From Opitutales bacterium (GTDB taxonomy: Bacteria; Verrucomicrobiota; Verrucomicrobiia; Opitutales; Seribacteraceae), in contig JAOFTV010000003.1 in assembly GCA_028045305.1 (NCBI GenBank), positions 1 to 64,000 on the forward strand: a stretch of 64,000 bases of DNA, in the 5' to 3' direction. The notes below the pieces were generated by a model, which ran no database searches, had not been told where the DNA came from, and saw nothing but the letters and a program-made list of their open reading frames with translations. Numbering within the stretch: the first letter of the stretch is position 1; every line of letters starts with the position of its first letter. Below are positions 27,822-38,211 of this stretch, one piece after another. The translations under genes were made by a program, and so were the position numbers.

Positions 27822-30800
27822 ATGAGTCCGTCATTCCCAGACCAATCAATCCAATGCAATTCTTCAGTTGGTATTCTTCCTTACGACCCCGAAGAATACC
27901 CCCGAGAAATTTCTCGCCACTACATATCAGCATCTGATCCTGATATTGCTGCGATGATGGAGAAGGTTGGCGTTGATAATCTTGACGAACTTTTTGCTCA
28001 CTTTCCTCAGGAAACGCGATTTTCAAACGGCCCTTGTTTGCCCGATGAACTTTCTTACCTTGATGCTTCTAAGCGACTCAGGGATATTGCTAACTCCAGT
28101 AAGTTAACAACCTCTTTTATTGGAGACTTACTCCCAGTCTGGAAAGTTCATCCAATCGTCGACGAAGTCTCCAGGCTTCGTCCCCTGAGCACTTCATACA
28201 CACCCTATCAACCCGAACGCAGTCAGGGCACTCTAGTTACTCATTGGATCTACCAGTGTGTTCTATCCGCACTGACTGGTTTTGAAGCAATCAATACTTC
28301 ATTGTACGATCGTTCAGCTGCTATTTTTGAGGCCATTTCCTGTGCCCGTCGGTCCAGGAAGCGAACTGGTTCCGTTCTGCTTGCCTCATCTCTGTATCCT
28401 GAAGATATTTCTTTTTTAAAGACTCATGCTCAAGGGACAGACCTTAGCTTTGAATTTTGTCAACTAGATCCAGATTCTGGGAGAATTGATTATGATCGAT
28501 TGGAAAGTTTTTTAGAGAAAGAGCATGCTAACATTTCGGCCTTTGTCTTTCCTCAGGTAAATTCCTTGGGACTGCTCGAAGAGGTTGATCGTTTGAGCGA
28601 CCTAGCCAACCATTGGCAGATTCCCTCCATCGCAGCTATCGATCCTATACTCCTAGCTACCGGAGGTCTTAAACCACCCTCAGAATTTGGGCAGAATGGG
28701 GTCGACTTTATTGCTGGAGAAGCTCAGCACCTAGCAATTCCTCCCTCTTTTGGAGGACCTGGTCTTGGGCTATTTGGATGTAGACACCATGACCAAGCAA
28801 AAAGAGACCTGCGGAACACCCCCGGACGCTATATCGGTCGGGCCAAAGATGCCCAGGGGCGGGATTGTTTTGTCATGGTTTTGTCCACGCGCGAACAGCA
28901 TATCCGAAAGGAAAAAGCCACTTCAAATGTTTGTTCAAATCAAGCATTTCTAGCTACAGTTGCTGGTGCAAATCTTTTAGCAAAGGGAGAAAAGGGCCTA
29001 AGAAATTCCTTGTCCGATGCATTAAAAGCACGAGAACAAGTTTCTGAATGGATTCGTCAAAGGCAGGGAGTTGAACTCGCTTTCCCTGCGACGCCAAGTT
29101 TTAATGATTTGCTCATTCGGGTAGACGAAGATGATGATCATTTTTTAAAGCAAGCCAAATTGCATAAAATCCACCTAGGAGTAGATGTTACAAATCGTTT
29201 GCCCAACGAGTCTAAAAGGCTGTACAAAATTAGTTTCTCCGACCTGCATGACGAAGATGCCCTGATCTTATTAAAGGACTTTTTATTTGAGTATTTCCCC
29301 GCCGGTTCTAGCTACCAACCGGAGGTAAATAAACCGGCCTACCTCTTTCGTTCGGAGCCGGCAAACCTGCCCAGTTTCTCACACGACGAGCTACTCAATT
29401 ACTACCAACAGCTAGCTGATTTGAATGTTAGCCCAGACGATGGTTGCTACCCCTTGGGTTCTTGCACCATGAAATATAATCCGTTGCTAAACGATTGGGC
29501 TGCAGGATTGGACGGTTTTTCAAAAGTACACCCACAAGCACCGGAAGAAGATGTTCAGGGGCCCTTGCGCATTCTTTTTGAAATTCAAGAATGGTTCAAA
29601 TCAATCACCGGATTAGCTGGGGTCACCACTCAACCCGTTGCCGGTGCTCAAGGTGAGCTAGTTGGATTAAAACTTTTTCAGGCATATCATAAATCTCGCA
29701 ATGATGAACAACGTAACATCGTGCTCATACCTCGCTCAGCCCACGGAACTAATTTTGCCACTGCAGCCACTGCAGGATACGGCAATGGAATTGTTTACCT
29801 AAAGGCAAATGACCACGGAACTATCGACCTAGATGACCTTGAGGCCAAACTTGATGAGCACGGCAAAAGTCTTTGCGGCATCATGATTACAAACCCAAAC
29901 ACCTCTGGTATTTTTGAAGAGAATTTTGCAAAAATCGCAAAGGATATTCATGCAGCTGGCGGCTTGGTCTATATGGATGGTGCCAACATGAACGCCATTG
30001 CAGGTATTGCGGATTTAGGAAAACTTGGAGTGGATGCAGTTCATAACAACTTGCACAAGACTTGGACGATTCCACACGGAGGAGGCGGTCCAGGAGACGC
30101 CATCGTAGCGGTATCAGATCGATTAGTTGATTTTTTACCAGGCAAACAAATCCACAAAGAAGCGGATGGAGTATATCGATCCAGCACTCCTTCTAAGAGT
30201 ATTGGCCCGTTTCATAGAAATTGGGGAAACTTTGGGCATAAGGTTCGGGCTTATGCCTATTTAATTCGTCTTGGCAGAGAGGGTGTTCCAAGGATGTCTT
30301 CCATTGCCGTACTTTCAGCCCGTTATCTGTTTGAAATTCTTCGTTCCCGCTACCCTACTTTGCCAACTGGTGCAGGTAAGATCGAACGAATGCATGAATT
30401 TATCCTTACCCTTAGCGAAAAGGACTTTTCTCGACTGGAAGAAGTGGGAGTCAACAAAAGCCAAGCCATTCCTCAAGTTGGCAAATTATTTCTTGATTTT
30501 GGGTTTCATGCCCCAACCGTTGCATTTCCCGAAGTTTTCGGATTGATGATCGAACCCACTGAAAGCTACACCAAAAAAGAACTAGACCGCTTTGCGGAAG
30601 CAGTTTTAGCTATTAAAGATTTGATCGAGGAATACCCACAAATTGTCGCAAGTGCTCCACACTTCACGCCGATCGATCGTGTTGATGAAGTTTCGGCAAA
30701 TCGCAACCTTTGCTTGGCGGAAAAATTAGATCATCTACCCGCTCTTCCCAGCAATCGTATACAACCTCAAGTATTATTAAATTTGGGAGTGGATGAAATC

Positions 30801-30839
30801 AAACAACGCCTATTCGATTTACACGATCTTGAAAGCTAG
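27822..30839 (+). CDS. gcvP: Glycine decarboxylase, fused GcvPA-GcvPB type
   Basis: P-protein of the glycine cleavage system, which decarboxylates glycine and loads the aminomethyl group onto lipoyl GcvH. At 1005 residues it is a single chain, but both halves read like the two separate subunits of thermophile and Firmicute enzymes. The first half (about 1-490, YISASDPDIAAMMEKVGVDN at the start) is GcvPA-like. The second (from about 510) is GcvPB-like, with DDGCYPLGSCTMKYNP and the PLP lysine in HNNLHKTWTIPHGGGGPGDA (Lys746). A Pro-containing linker joins them. No gcvT, gcvH or lpd lies in the window. Confidence 0.93.
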   Translation: MSPSFPDQSIQCNSSVGILPYDPEEYPREISRHYISASDPDIAAMMEKVGVDNLDELFAHFPQETRFSNGPCLPDELSYLDASKRLRDIANSSKLTTSFIGDLLPVWKVHPIVDEVSRLRPLSTSYTPYQPERSQGTLVTHWIYQCVLSALTGFEAINTSLYDRSAAIFEAISCARRSRKRTGSVLLASSLYPEDISFLKTHAQGTDLSFEFCQLDPDSGRIDYDRLESFLEKEHANISAFVFPQVNSLGLLEEVDRLSDLANHWQIPSIAAIDPILLATGGLKPPSEFGQNGVDFIAGEAQHLAIPPSFGGPGLGLFGCRHHDQAKRDLRNTPGRYIGRAKDAQGRDCFVMVLSTREQHIRKEKATSNVCSNQAFLATVAGANLLAKGEKGLRNSLSDALKAREQVSEWIRQRQGVELAFPATPSFNDLLIRVDEDDDHFLKQAKLHKIHLGVDVTNRLPNESKRLYKISFSDLHDEDALILLKDFLFEYFPAGSSYQPEVNKPAYLFRSEPANLPSFSHDELLNYYQQLADLNVSPDDGCYPLGSCTMKYNPLLNDWAAGLDGFSKVHPQAPEEDVQGPLRILFEIQEWFKSITGLAGVTTQPVAGAQGELVGLKLFQAYHKSRNDEQRNIVLIPRSAHGTNFATAATAGYGNGIVYLKANDHGTIDLDDLEAKLDEHGKSLCGIMITNPNTSGIFEENFAKIAKDIHAAGGLVYMDGANMNAIAGIADLGKLGVDAVHNNLHKTWTIPHGGGGPGDAIVAVSDRLVDFLPGKQIHKEADGVYRSSTPSKSIGPFHRNWGNFGHKVRAYAYLIRLGREGVPRMSSIAVLSARYLFEILRSRYPTLPTGAGKIERMHEFILTLSEKDFSRLEEVGVNKSQAIPQVGKLFLDFGFHAPTVAFPEVFGLMIEPTESYTKKELDRFAEAVLAIKDLIEEYPQIVASAPHFTPIDRVDEVSANRNLCLAEKLDHLPALPSNRIQPQVLLNLGVDEIKQRLFDLHDLES

Positions 30840-30881
30840 ATTGGATTGACCTATTTCAATCCGCATACATCCTTTACCTTC

Positions 30882-31136
30882 ATGTCTGAAGATTCCAAAC
30901 AACTACCTTTAATCACGCGCAAAGGTGCATTGATCGACCTTTTACTCGCAGTTTTATTTTTTATCTTTATGCGAGAAGTTCTTATCCCTCATGTTCCTTC
31001 TCAAGATCCTTTAGCCATCAATATTGTTTCCAGCATGACATCATTTTGTATGTCTGGAGTTTTTTGGATAGCTGCTGGAATGCTTCGAGTCACTTGGGTT
31101 GACTATCTCAGAAATAAAGAAACAGAAACTAATTAG
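30882..31136 (+). CDS. Small two-helix membrane protein, unknown
   Basis: An 84-residue protein from ATG 30882 (a start at 30846 would add a non-conserved-looking lead). It has two hydrophobic segments, LIDLLLAVLFFIFM and MTSFCMSGVFWIAAGML, joined by a short loop containing VPSQDPLAINIVSS. Polar ends suggest both termini are cytoplasmic. I do not recognise the family. It follows gcvP by 42 bp, and its 3' end overlaps the convergent hflX gene by 8 bp. Confidence 0.5.
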   Translation: MSEDSKQLPLITRKGALIDLLLAVLFFIFMREVLIPHVPSQDPLAINIVSSMTSFCMSGVFWIAAGMLRVTWVDYLRNKETETN

Positions 31137-32409
31137 GCATCCTAAATTGCTCAAGTGTTTGGATCAACCCATCGCGGGGAGACCCAAGTATGGTGTAGCC
31201 ATCATCGCTAGTTTCTTCTTTTATTAATTCACCCTGTGCTCTTAGCCGAGCTACAAGTTCGTACCTATTTAAGGGAACTAAGTATTTCAAAACTTTCCGC
31301 TTGCCGGCAAAAATTTCCTCTAAATGTTCGATTAAACGTGGAAGCCCTTCCCCAGTCTGAGCACTTATAAAAACGGCGTCGTTTCCAACTTTCTTAGCCC
31401 TCAGCTTTTCAATTTCATCACCCCCGCGATCAACTTTGTTATAAACCGTAACCGACTCGTTATCAGATGCACCTAGTTCATCCAAAACTTTTTCAGTAGT
31501 GTTCATTTGAGCCTCATATTCTGGATTCGAAAGATCGACCAAGTGTAAAATTAAATCGGCTACAAGTGTTTCTTCTAAAGTGGCCTTAAAAGAGTCCACT
31601 AAACCATGAGGTAATTTCCGGATGAAGCCAACCGTATCGGTTAATACGATTACTCGACCTGTGGGCAATCGTAACCTGCGACTGGTTGGATCCAAGGTGG
31701 CAAACAATTTGTCTGCAGAAAGAGCATTGGCTCCAGTAAGGGTGTTAAGCAAAGTTGTCTTACCCGCGTTGGTATAGCCTACGATAGCTACGGAAGGTAA
31801 TGGCAGGCGCTGTCTACGAGACCTACCTGTCTGCCTTTGTTTGGACACCTGAACGATTTCCTTACGAGTTGCTGAAATTTGATCCCTTAACATTCGCTGA
31901 TCGAGTTCGATTTGAGCCTCTCCTTCACCCCGCTGTGTAACCCCACCACCTCGCTGTCTGCCCAAGTGTGTCCAAGCTCGACGTAATCGTGGCAGGGAAT
32001 ACTCGAGCCGGGCAAGTTTAACTTGTAATTTAGCTTCCTTAGTCTGGGCACGTTCAGCGAAAACATCTAAAATAATTTCATGTCTATCGATGACGAGAAT
32101 CTTACTTTCGTTTTCCCAATTTCTTTGTTGTGCAGGAGAAATTTCATTATCAAATACCATCACATCTGCACGAACCTGTTTTAACTCTTCGAGAATTTCA
32201 TCAACCTTCCCTTGACCAAGCATAAAGCGTGGAGATGCTTTTCGAATTCGGATTACCTTACGGCCTACAATTTGAATACCCAGATTCCGAATTAATTCAT
32301 CGAGTTCATCAAGTAAAGAATTTGCTTCCGTGCGGTCTTTTTCAGATTTTACGCAAGTTAATAAATAAGCACGCTCAACAAGCCTGGGTTTTTCCTTTAC
32401 CTCAAACAT
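31129..32409 (-). CDS. hflX: Ribosome-associated GTPase HflX
   Basis: A GTPase that binds and splits stalled 70S ribosomes. The N-terminal domain contains ASPRFMLGQGKVDEI and VFDNEISPAQQRNWE, the coiled linker has the family box GRQRGGGVTQRGEGEAQIEL, and the G domain begins with GYTNAGKTTLL (G1, Gly211 on), followed by FATLDPTSRRL, DTVGFI (G3) and NKVD (G4). The 426-residue length is standard. It lies downstream of ppdK on the same strand, but a hairpin terminator separates them. Confidence 0.95.
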   Translation of the reverse strand: MFEVKEKPRLVERAYLLTCVKSEKDRTEANSLLDELDELIRNLGIQIVGRKVIRIRKASPRFMLGQGKVDEILEELKQVRADVMVFDNEISPAQQRNWENESKILVIDRHEIILDVFAERAQTKEAKLQVKLARLEYSLPRLRRAWTHLGRQRGGGVTQRGEGEAQIELDQRMLRDQISATRKEIVQVSKQRQTGRSRRQRLPLPSVAIVGYTNAGKTTLLNTLTGANALSADKLFATLDPTSRRLRLPTGRVIVLTDTVGFIRKLPHGLVDSFKATLEETLVADLILHLVDLSNPEYEAQMNTTEKVLDELGASDNESVTVYNKVDRGGDEIEKLRAKKVGNDAVFISAQTGEGLPRLIEHLEEIFAGKRKVLKYLVPLNRYELVARLRAQGELIKEETSDDGYTILGSPRDGLIQTLEQFRMPN

Positions 32410-32441
32410 AGGATTAAATCAATTTATGCTTATACAACAAA

Positions 32442-32465
32442 GCCCGGATACGAATACATCCGGGC
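32442..32465 (-). terminator. Rho-independent terminator after ppdK
   Basis: The 8-bp perfect stem GCCCGGAT/ATCCGGGC has an 8-base loop. On the minus strand it is followed by TTTGTTGT. It lies 35 bp after the ppdK stop and 33 bp before the hflX start. Confidence 0.7.
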
Positions 32466-32499
32466 CTTATAGTAGAAAGGATATTCCAAGCGTATTACC

Positions 32500-35280
32500 T
32501 TAGGAAACAGCAGCCTGTGCAGCTGCAAGTCGGGCAGTAGGAACACGAAACGGAGAGCAACTAACATAATGTAGTCCTATATTATGACAGAAAACTACAC
32601 TCGATGGATCACCTCCATGTTCACCGCAAATACCAAGTTTGATTCCGCGACGGGAGGATTTTCCTTTCTTGACCGCGATTTCCATAAGTTGGCCAACGCC
32701 TGTTTGATCCACACTGGCAAATGGATTAGATGAAACCACGTCCAATTCAGTATAATTGGGTAGAAAACTTCCTGAATCATCCCGACTCATACCGAGGGTT
32801 GTCTGAGTCAAATCGTTGGTGCCAAAACTGAAAAACTGAGCAGTCTTTGCAATCTCATCTGCAACTAACGCAGCACGGGGAATTTCAATCATTGTTCCAA
32901 CCAAGTACTTAACCTTCTTACCTTTAGCAGCAAATACCTTCTTGGCTGTTGCATGAATAACCTCAACTTGTAGTTCGAGCTCTCTGGAAAAACCAACTAA
33001 CGGAACCATAATTTCTGGATTTACTGCAATGCCTGACTCTTGAACAGCTAAAGCTGCTTCTATGATTGCCTGAGTCTGCATCTCTGTAATTTCGGCATAA
33101 GAGATACCTAATCGGCAACCGCGATGGCCTAGCATAGGATTGAACTCGTGAAGATCTTCCACACGACGCTTTACAGACGCCAAAGGCACACCGAGCTTTT
33201 TAGCGAGGTCGCGCTGAGAGTTTTGATCGTGCGGAAGGAATTCATGCAAAGGAGGGTCCAGTAAGCGAATAGTCGCTGGTCGTCCTTCTAATGCCTTAAA
33301 TATTCCAGTGAAATCCTTGCGTTGAAAAGGAAGCAGTTTCTTAAGTGCAGAACGGCGGTTCTTTTCGTCGTCGGCCAAAATCATTTGGCGCATCGCATCA
33401 ATACGATTGCCTTCGAAGAACATATGCTCGGTACGACATAGCCCAATTCCGCTAGCTCCAAAGGCTACCGCATTGGCAACTTGTGAAGGAGAATCTGCAT
33501 TGGTTCGAACATTCATCTTAGTAGCTTGTTCACACCATTTCATTAACTTGGAAAAGTTTTGATAATCTCTGCTTTTCTTAGGGGATAATTTCTTATCGAC
33601 CAAGACCTGGATTATTTCGGATGGAGCGGTCTTTAACTCACCACCAAAAACTTCTCCATTGGTACCGTTAATTGACATGAAATCACCTTCTTTGAAGGTT
33701 TTCTTTGCAACTTTAACAGTGCGGGCTTTGTAATCGATTTCCAAAGCAGCGGCTCCACATACACAAACTTTACCCATTTGACGTGCAACCAAGGCGGCAT
33801 GCGAAGAAACCCCTCCTCGAGCGGTCAATATTCCTTCTGCGGCAATCATTCCGCGCAAGTCTTCGGGTGAAGTTTCTTGTCGCACTAGAAGAACTTTTCC
33901 TTCCTTGGCCGCTTCTACCGCCCGTTCTGCATTCAAACAGATACGACCAGATGCAGCACCAGGACCCGCAGGCAATCCCTTGCAAAGGGTGGCAGCAGCT
34001 TTTTGGGCCGCCGCATCAAAGACGGGAGCAAGTACTTGGTCCAATTGATCGGCCGGTACGCGCTTAATTGCAGTTTTCCAATCAATCAAGCGTTCCTTGA
34101 CCATTTCCACGGCGATACGAACTGCAGCAAGACCAGTTCTCTTGCCGTTGCGTGTCTGCAACATGTAAAGCTTCTCTTCTTCAATGGTAAATTCAAAGTC
34201 TTGCATGTCCTTGAAGTGCTTTTCCAGAGTTTTTTGAACTGCTGATAACTCCTTAAAAGGTTTGGGGAGAACTTTTTTAAGTTGAGCAACTGGCCGGGGG
34301 GTACGCACACCCGCAACAACATCTTCGCCCTGTGCATCGGTGAGGAACTCTCCATAAAGCACCTTCTCTCCTGATGCGGGATCGCGAGTAAAGGCGACTC
34401 CAGAACCAGATTTTTTGCCAGTATTTCCAAAGACCATCGCTTGTACATTAACCGCAGTACCCCATGCAGCAGGGATACCATATTTGCGGCGATAGACTAT
34501 AGCCCTGTCATTCATCCAGGATCCAAATACGGCTCCGACCGAACCTTCGAGTTGCTCCCAAGGACAAGTGGGGAAATCTTTTCCAGTACGTTTTTTAACC
34601 AAGGTTTTGAAACGATTCACCAATTCCTTCATCTGGGTTACCGAAATTTTGGAATCATCAACCTCCCCTTTTTGTTTGGGGAAAATCTCTGCCTTGTATT
34701 TTTCGATTATCTCTTCAAAAGGATCATGGTCTTCGGAAGGAAGTTTTTGTACTCCCATGACCACATCACCGTACATTTGAATAAATCTGCGGTAACAATC
34801 CCAAGCAAAACGAGCATTGCCAGAGGATGAAGCCAATGCCTCTACTGTATCATCATTCAAACCAAGGTTAAGAATGGTATCCATCATACCAGGCATGGAA
34901 TCACGAGCACCTGAGCGAACGGATAGTAAAAGAGGCGTCTTCATATCACCCAACTTTTTGCCTAATTGTTTTTCCATTAATTCAACGGAACTACGGATTT
35001 GTGAATCTAAAACCTTGGGGTAGGTGCGTTTGTTCGCGTAATAATGTGTGCAAACTTCGGTAGTGATGGTAAATCCAGGAGGCACCGGTAATCCAATACG
35101 AGCCATTTCTGCCAAGTTGGCTCCTTTCCCACCAAGCAATTCTCGCAACTTGGCGTCTCCGTCAGTCTTCTTTCCGAAGTCGTAGACATACTTGATGCCT
35201 TTGGCTTTTTTCGCAGTCTTTGCGGGTGCTTTTTTGGCCGATTTTGTTTTGGCTGATTTAGTCTTCTTTGTCTGTGCCAT
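32500..35280 (-). CDS. ppdK: Pyruvate, phosphate dikinase
   Basis: Interconverts pyruvate + ATP + Pi and PEP + AMP + PPi. The nucleotide-binding N-terminal domain starts after about residue 28 with KYVYDFG and contains [10 protein letters not shown] and a GDVVMGV segment. The phosphohistidine domain has [15 protein letters not shown] with His494. The C-terminal PEP/pyruvate barrel includes [12 protein letters not shown] and [11 protein letters not shown]. An odd Lys/Ala-rich N-terminal tail ([18 protein letters not shown]) precedes the normal start and gives 926 residues, against about 875 usual. PPi made here or elsewhere could feed the pyrophosphatase at 14684. Confidence 0.95.
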   Translation of the reverse strand: MAQTKKTKSAKTKSAKKAPAKTAKKAKGIKYVYDFGKKTDGDAKLRELLGGKGANLAEMARIGLPVPPGFTITTEVCTHYYANKRTYPKVLDSQIRSSVELMEKQLGKKLGDMKTPLLLSVRSGARDSMPGMMDTILNLGLNDDTVEALASSSGNARFAWDCYRRFIQMYGDVVMGVQKLPSEDHDPFEEIIEKYKAEIFPKQKGEVDDSKISVTQMKELVNRFKTLVKKRTGKDFPTCPWEQLEGSVGAVFGSWMNDRAIVYRRKYGIPAAWGTAVNVQAMVFGNTGKKSGSGVAFTRDPASGEKVLYGEFLTDAQGEDVVAGVRTPRPVAQLKKVLPKPFKELSAVQKTLEKHFKDMQDFEFTIEEEKLYMLQTRNGKRTGLAAVRIAVEMVKERLIDWKTAIKRVPADQLDQVLAPVFDAAAQKAAATLCKGLPAGPGAASGRICLNAERAVEAAKEGKVLLVRQETSPEDLRGMIAAEGILTARGGVSSHAALVARQMGKVCVCGAAALEIDYKARTVKVAKKTFKEGDFMSINGTNGEVFGGELKTAPSEIIQVLVDKKLSPKKSRDYQNFSKLMKWCEQATKMNVRTNADSPSQVANAVAFGASGIGLCRTEHMFFEGNRIDAMRQMILADDEKNRRSALKKLLPFQRKDFTGIFKALEGRPATIRLLDPPLHEFLPHDQNSQRDLAKKLGVPLASVKRRVEDLHEFNPMLGHRGCRLGISYAEITEMQTQAIIEAALAVQESGIAVNPEIMVPLVGFSRELELQVEVIHATAKKVFAAKGKKVKYLVGTMIEIPRAALVADEIAKTAQFFSFGTNDLTQTTLGMSRDDSGSFLPNYTELDVVSSNPFASVDQTGVGQLMEIAVKKGKSSRRGIKLGICGEHGGDPSSVVFCHNIGLHYVSCSPFRVPTARLAAAQAAVS

Positions 35281-35609
35281 GTGTAAGTGGGGGGTTTATG
35301 TTTTGCTGCGTAATTTACTTCGGTAAAGAAAACTAGCGTGCGTAGAAAATAACAAAACGAAGAATATCTAAACAATGAGCGAACTTGTCAACGGAGCACT
35401 TTACTTCACAAGTAGTAACTGTTCCTGATTTAGAAAAAATCAAATTTTCATAATTCCTTCGCTTCCCATGGTAAGCATTCTTTTTCATACACACTAGCTA
35501 GAATCTTTGTTCTTCATTTTAGATTCCATGCTAGACGGCTCAAGGTTTTTAGCCCAAAATTAGATGTTCTTTTGATTTTTCCACCAGGCACCTTGTTTCG
35601 ATTTACATC
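35281..35609. other. 329-bp divergent intergenic region
   Basis: This is the longest stretch without a gene, lying between the ppdK and tatC starts. It is AT-rich. It must contain both promoters, but I could not pick out convincing -35/-10 pairs. TTGATT lies 38 bases before the tatC ATG. The only small frame seen is 17 codons at 35375 and is not credible. No RNA gene is recognised. Confidence 0.5.
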
Positions 35610-36932
35610 ATGACTCCCCCATCTTCTCAGGATAAACCCCAAACTTTTGGCCAACGGTTTCGTGAACGTGGCCTGGTTGGAGCATTGGGAAAGCCAAAGG
35701 AATCCAAAAATGATCCTAATAAAATGCATTTTTTAGAGCATTTAGAGGAAATGCGCTGGGTAATTTTCAAATCCTTTGTTGCCTTTGTGTTGGGATGCTT
35801 GGTTGTAGCTGCTTTTTTGGGTGATTCGGTTCGTCTATTGCAACGACCCTTGATCTCAGCAGTTCAAGATTTTGGAAATATGTCGATCGATTTGCAGGCC
35901 ACCGGACTGGCCCAGTACCAAACGAAACTTGAAGAGCAGGGCATTGAGCTAACCGACTTGATTCATGCCTCTGAAGAGGACCTTGTAAGCTGGGGAATTG
36001 CCGACCCTCAGCATCGCCTCCGCTTACTTATACATTTCGCAGGGGGCAAGGATCGTAATTTATTACAAGTCATTCGTTCCTACTCCCCCATTTTCATAGC
36101 CATGAAAATATGTTTTTTAGGAGGACTGGGCCTTTCCCTTCCCTTAATCTTATACTTTGTGGGAGGTTTTGTGACACCAGGACTCAATCCCAAGGAAAAA
36201 AGAATCTTCTTTCCCGGGTGCTTGGCTGCGACCCTCCTTTTTTTGGCCGGCTCCGGAATGACATATTTTTTCATTCTTCCACTATCCCTCGCTTTCACAA
36301 TTGATTTTTCATTCAATGTTTTGGGCTTGGAAATATACCGGCCAGAGGCCGGCAATTATTACAGCACTGTTATTTGGATGACATTCGCCGTTGGGCTGGC
36401 ATTTCAGTTTCCCTTGGTTCTTATTCTTCTCATACGCATAGGCGTACTAACTGTAAAAAAATTACGATCCAGTCGAAGATTTGTACTTGTTATTCTTATG
36501 GTTTCTGCCGCTCTTATTACTCCGGGAGGAGACCCAGTGAGCCTGTGCATCCTGACGATTCCTTTATACTTTCTTTTTGAGATTTCTATATTGGTGGGCA
36601 TCCTGATTGAAAGAAAGAAAGCCTCTTCCGGACCAGAGGGAAAATCCGGCATTGCTGGTTCAATCCTCTTGTTAATTTCTCTACTCATTTTGGGAGGTAC
36701 TGGAGCTTGGTTGTACTTGAACTGGGACAAGGCCGAATCCTTTTTTCTCAATCTGCCACCAAGTCCTTCTACCGCCCCCCCGTTGCCTCAACTACCCAGG
36801 GAAGACTTAACTGGAAGCCCTTTTGGTAAGAATGATTTTATATTAGAACTATCTCCGATTCATCCTTCAGCCGAAAACAATCAATCCATAATTCCGTCTG
36901 GTGGAACCTTTCGTGCTCGGCTCAGGCCATAA
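35610..36932 (+). CDS. tatC: Tat protein translocase TatC with SAM-like periplasmic insert and C-terminal extension
   Basis: Core receptor of the twin-arginine export pathway. The canonical core begins at about residue 39 (MHFLEHLEEMRWVIFKSF) and includes the later VTPGLNPKEKRIFFPG and ALITPGGDPVS segments. The 440 residues far exceed the usual 240-270. Residues 91-146, in the first periplasmic loop, form an insert with DLIHASEEDLVSWGI and PQHRLRLLIHF, the pattern of a sterile alpha motif domain. After about residue 345 there is an additional membrane segment (SILLLISLLILGGTGAWLYL) and a Pro-rich tail. TatA/TatB are not in the window. Tat clients here include the Rieske and Gfo/Idh proteins. 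Confidence 0.9.
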   Translation: MTPPSSQDKPQTFGQRFRERGLVGALGKPKESKNDPNKMHFLEHLEEMRWVIFKSFVAFVLGCLVVAAFLGDSVRLLQRPLISAVQDFGNMSIDLQATGLAQYQTKLEEQGIELTDLIHASEEDLVSWGIADPQHRLRLLIHFAGGKDRNLLQVIRSYSPIFIAMKICFLGGLGLSLPLILYFVGGFVTPGLNPKEKRIFFPGCLAATLLFLAGSGMTYFFILPLSLAFTIDFSFNVLGLEIYRPEAGNYYSTVIWMTFAVGLAFQFPLVLILLIRIGVLTVKKLRSSRRFVLVILMVSAALITPGGDPVSLCILTIPLYFLFEISILVGILIERKKASSGPEGKSGIAGSILLLISLLILGGTGAWLYLNWDKAESFFLNLPPSPSTAPPLPQLPREDLTGSPFGKNDFILELSPIHPSAENNQSIIPSGGTFRARLRP

Positions 36933-36972
36933 GATCTTCCCTGAAGGTCAATATTTACTGTTCTTTTTGTTT

Positions 36973-37374
36973 ATGAAACCAGACGGTCCTCCAGAAAAGA
37001 TGAGGCTAGACCGATGGTTGTGGTCCACTAGGCATTATAAAACAAGGAATATGGCATCAGAAGCCTGTAAAAAAAATTGGGTAAAAATAAATGGGCATCC
37101 CGCCAAGCCTTCTAAGAATATCGAGATTGGAAAAACTGTTTCTATCAAACTTGGCCCCTTAGAAAAAATAGTTCGAGTTGAAGGATTAAGCGAAAGGCGC
37201 CTGTCCGCTTCTCTTGCCCAAAACTTATTTACTGACCTAACCCGTCCCGAGGAATACGAAAAAGCAAAGGAACATAGAAAACTGCTTGCGCCAAGGGTAG
37301 TAAATAAAAAAGGGTTAGGTAGGCCTACCAAAAAGCAAAGAAGGGACTTAGAAGAATTTCTCTATTCTGACTAA
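36973..37374 (+). CDS. S4-domain RNA-binding protein, Hsp15-like
   Basis: A 133-residue protein from ATG 36973 (an ATG at 37000, MRLDRWLW, is also possible). The S4 RNA-binding fold is clear: MRLDRWLWSTRHYKTRNMAS, followed by ACKKNWVKINGHPAKPS, IEIGKTVSIKLG and a short basic C-terminal helix. This matches the Hsp15/RqcP family, which binds 50S subunits carrying stalled nascent chains. It begins 40 bp after tatC. Confidence 0.82.
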   Translation: MKPDGPPEKMRLDRWLWSTRHYKTRNMASEACKKNWVKINGHPAKPSKNIEIGKTVSIKLGPLEKIVRVEGLSERRLSASLAQNLFTDLTRPEEYEKAKEHRKLLAPRVVNKKGLGRPTKKQRRDLEEFLYSD

Positions 37375-37422
37375 TTTCCATTCAATTGGCTCCAACTTAT
37401 TCAGGGCCATCATCAACATTCG

Positions 37423-38211
37423 TTAATCTCCATCAATCAACCTGCCAAAACCGCCCAGAGCGGAGCCTTCTCCTTTATTTTTACCCTGAAGAGAAGGGGC
37501 TGCTTCGATTATACGATCTGCCAACCGGGAAAATGGCAGGCTTTGCAACCATACTCGACCATACCCTTGTAAAGTAGCTAAAAACAACCCTTCTCCGCTA
37601 AAAAACATCGATTTCAAACCTCCAGCCATTTGAACATCATACTGCAGACTTGACTCAAAAGCGACAATGCAACCAGTATCAACCCTAAGAGTTTCTCCAT
37701 GTAATTCTTTGGCAATAACGGTTCCTCCAGCATGAACAAAGGCTTTTCCGTCCCCTTGCAACTTTTGCAAAATAAAACCTTCGCCACCAAAAAAACCAGC
37801 ACCCAGTCGTTTCTGAAAAGCAATTGATATCTGGGTTCCCAAAGCAGCACAAAGAAAAGAATCTTTCTGGCATAAAACATCACTGGACAAATTATTTAGA
37901 TCCATACAAATAATTTTGCCGGGATAAGGTGCGGCAAATGCAACTTTCCTCTTCCTGTTCCCACAATTTTTAAAATGGGTCATAAAAATCGATTCACCGG
38001 TAAGGGCTCTTTTTCCTGCATCAAACAATTTCCCCATCATGCCTTGACGGGGTTTTGAGCCATCGCCCATTTTGGCTTCAAATTCGATGTCTTCCTCTAA
38101 ATAATTCATCGCTCCGGCCTCGGCCACCACGGTCTCCTCTGGGTCTAATTCGACCTCAACGATCTGCATGTCATTCCCGATTAATTCATAATCAATTTCA
38201 TCACTTTTCAT
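37423..38211 (-). CDS. AIM24/TIGR00266-family protein
   Basis: A 262-residue beta-rich protein. Typical family features are the early [16 protein letters not shown] and [10 protein letters not shown], then [28 protein letters not shown] with [17 protein letters not shown], and a late [24 protein letters not shown]. There is no signal or membrane segment. The function of the family is not established; it resembles a tryptophan RNA-binding attenuator fold in structure. It stands alone between two plus-strand genes and ends 49 bp from the S4 gene. Confidence 0.85.
   Translation of the reverse strand: MKSDEIDYELIGNDMQIVEVELDPEETVVAEAGAMNYLEEDIEFEAKMGDGSKPRQGMMGKLFDAGKRALTGESIFMTHFKNCGNRKRKVAFAAPYPGKIICMDLNNLSSDVLCQKDSFLCAALGTQISIAFQKRLGAGFFGGEGFILQKLQGDGKAFVHAGGTVIAKELHGETLRVDTGCIVAFESSLQYDVQMAGGLKSMFFSGEGLFLATLQGYGRVWLQSLPFSRLADRIIEAAPSLQGKNKGEGSALGGFGRLIDGD

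Noticed and set aside
35375-35428. 17-codon open frame in the ppdK-tatC gap
   Set aside because: Very short, no promoter or ribosome site, no recognisable peptide.
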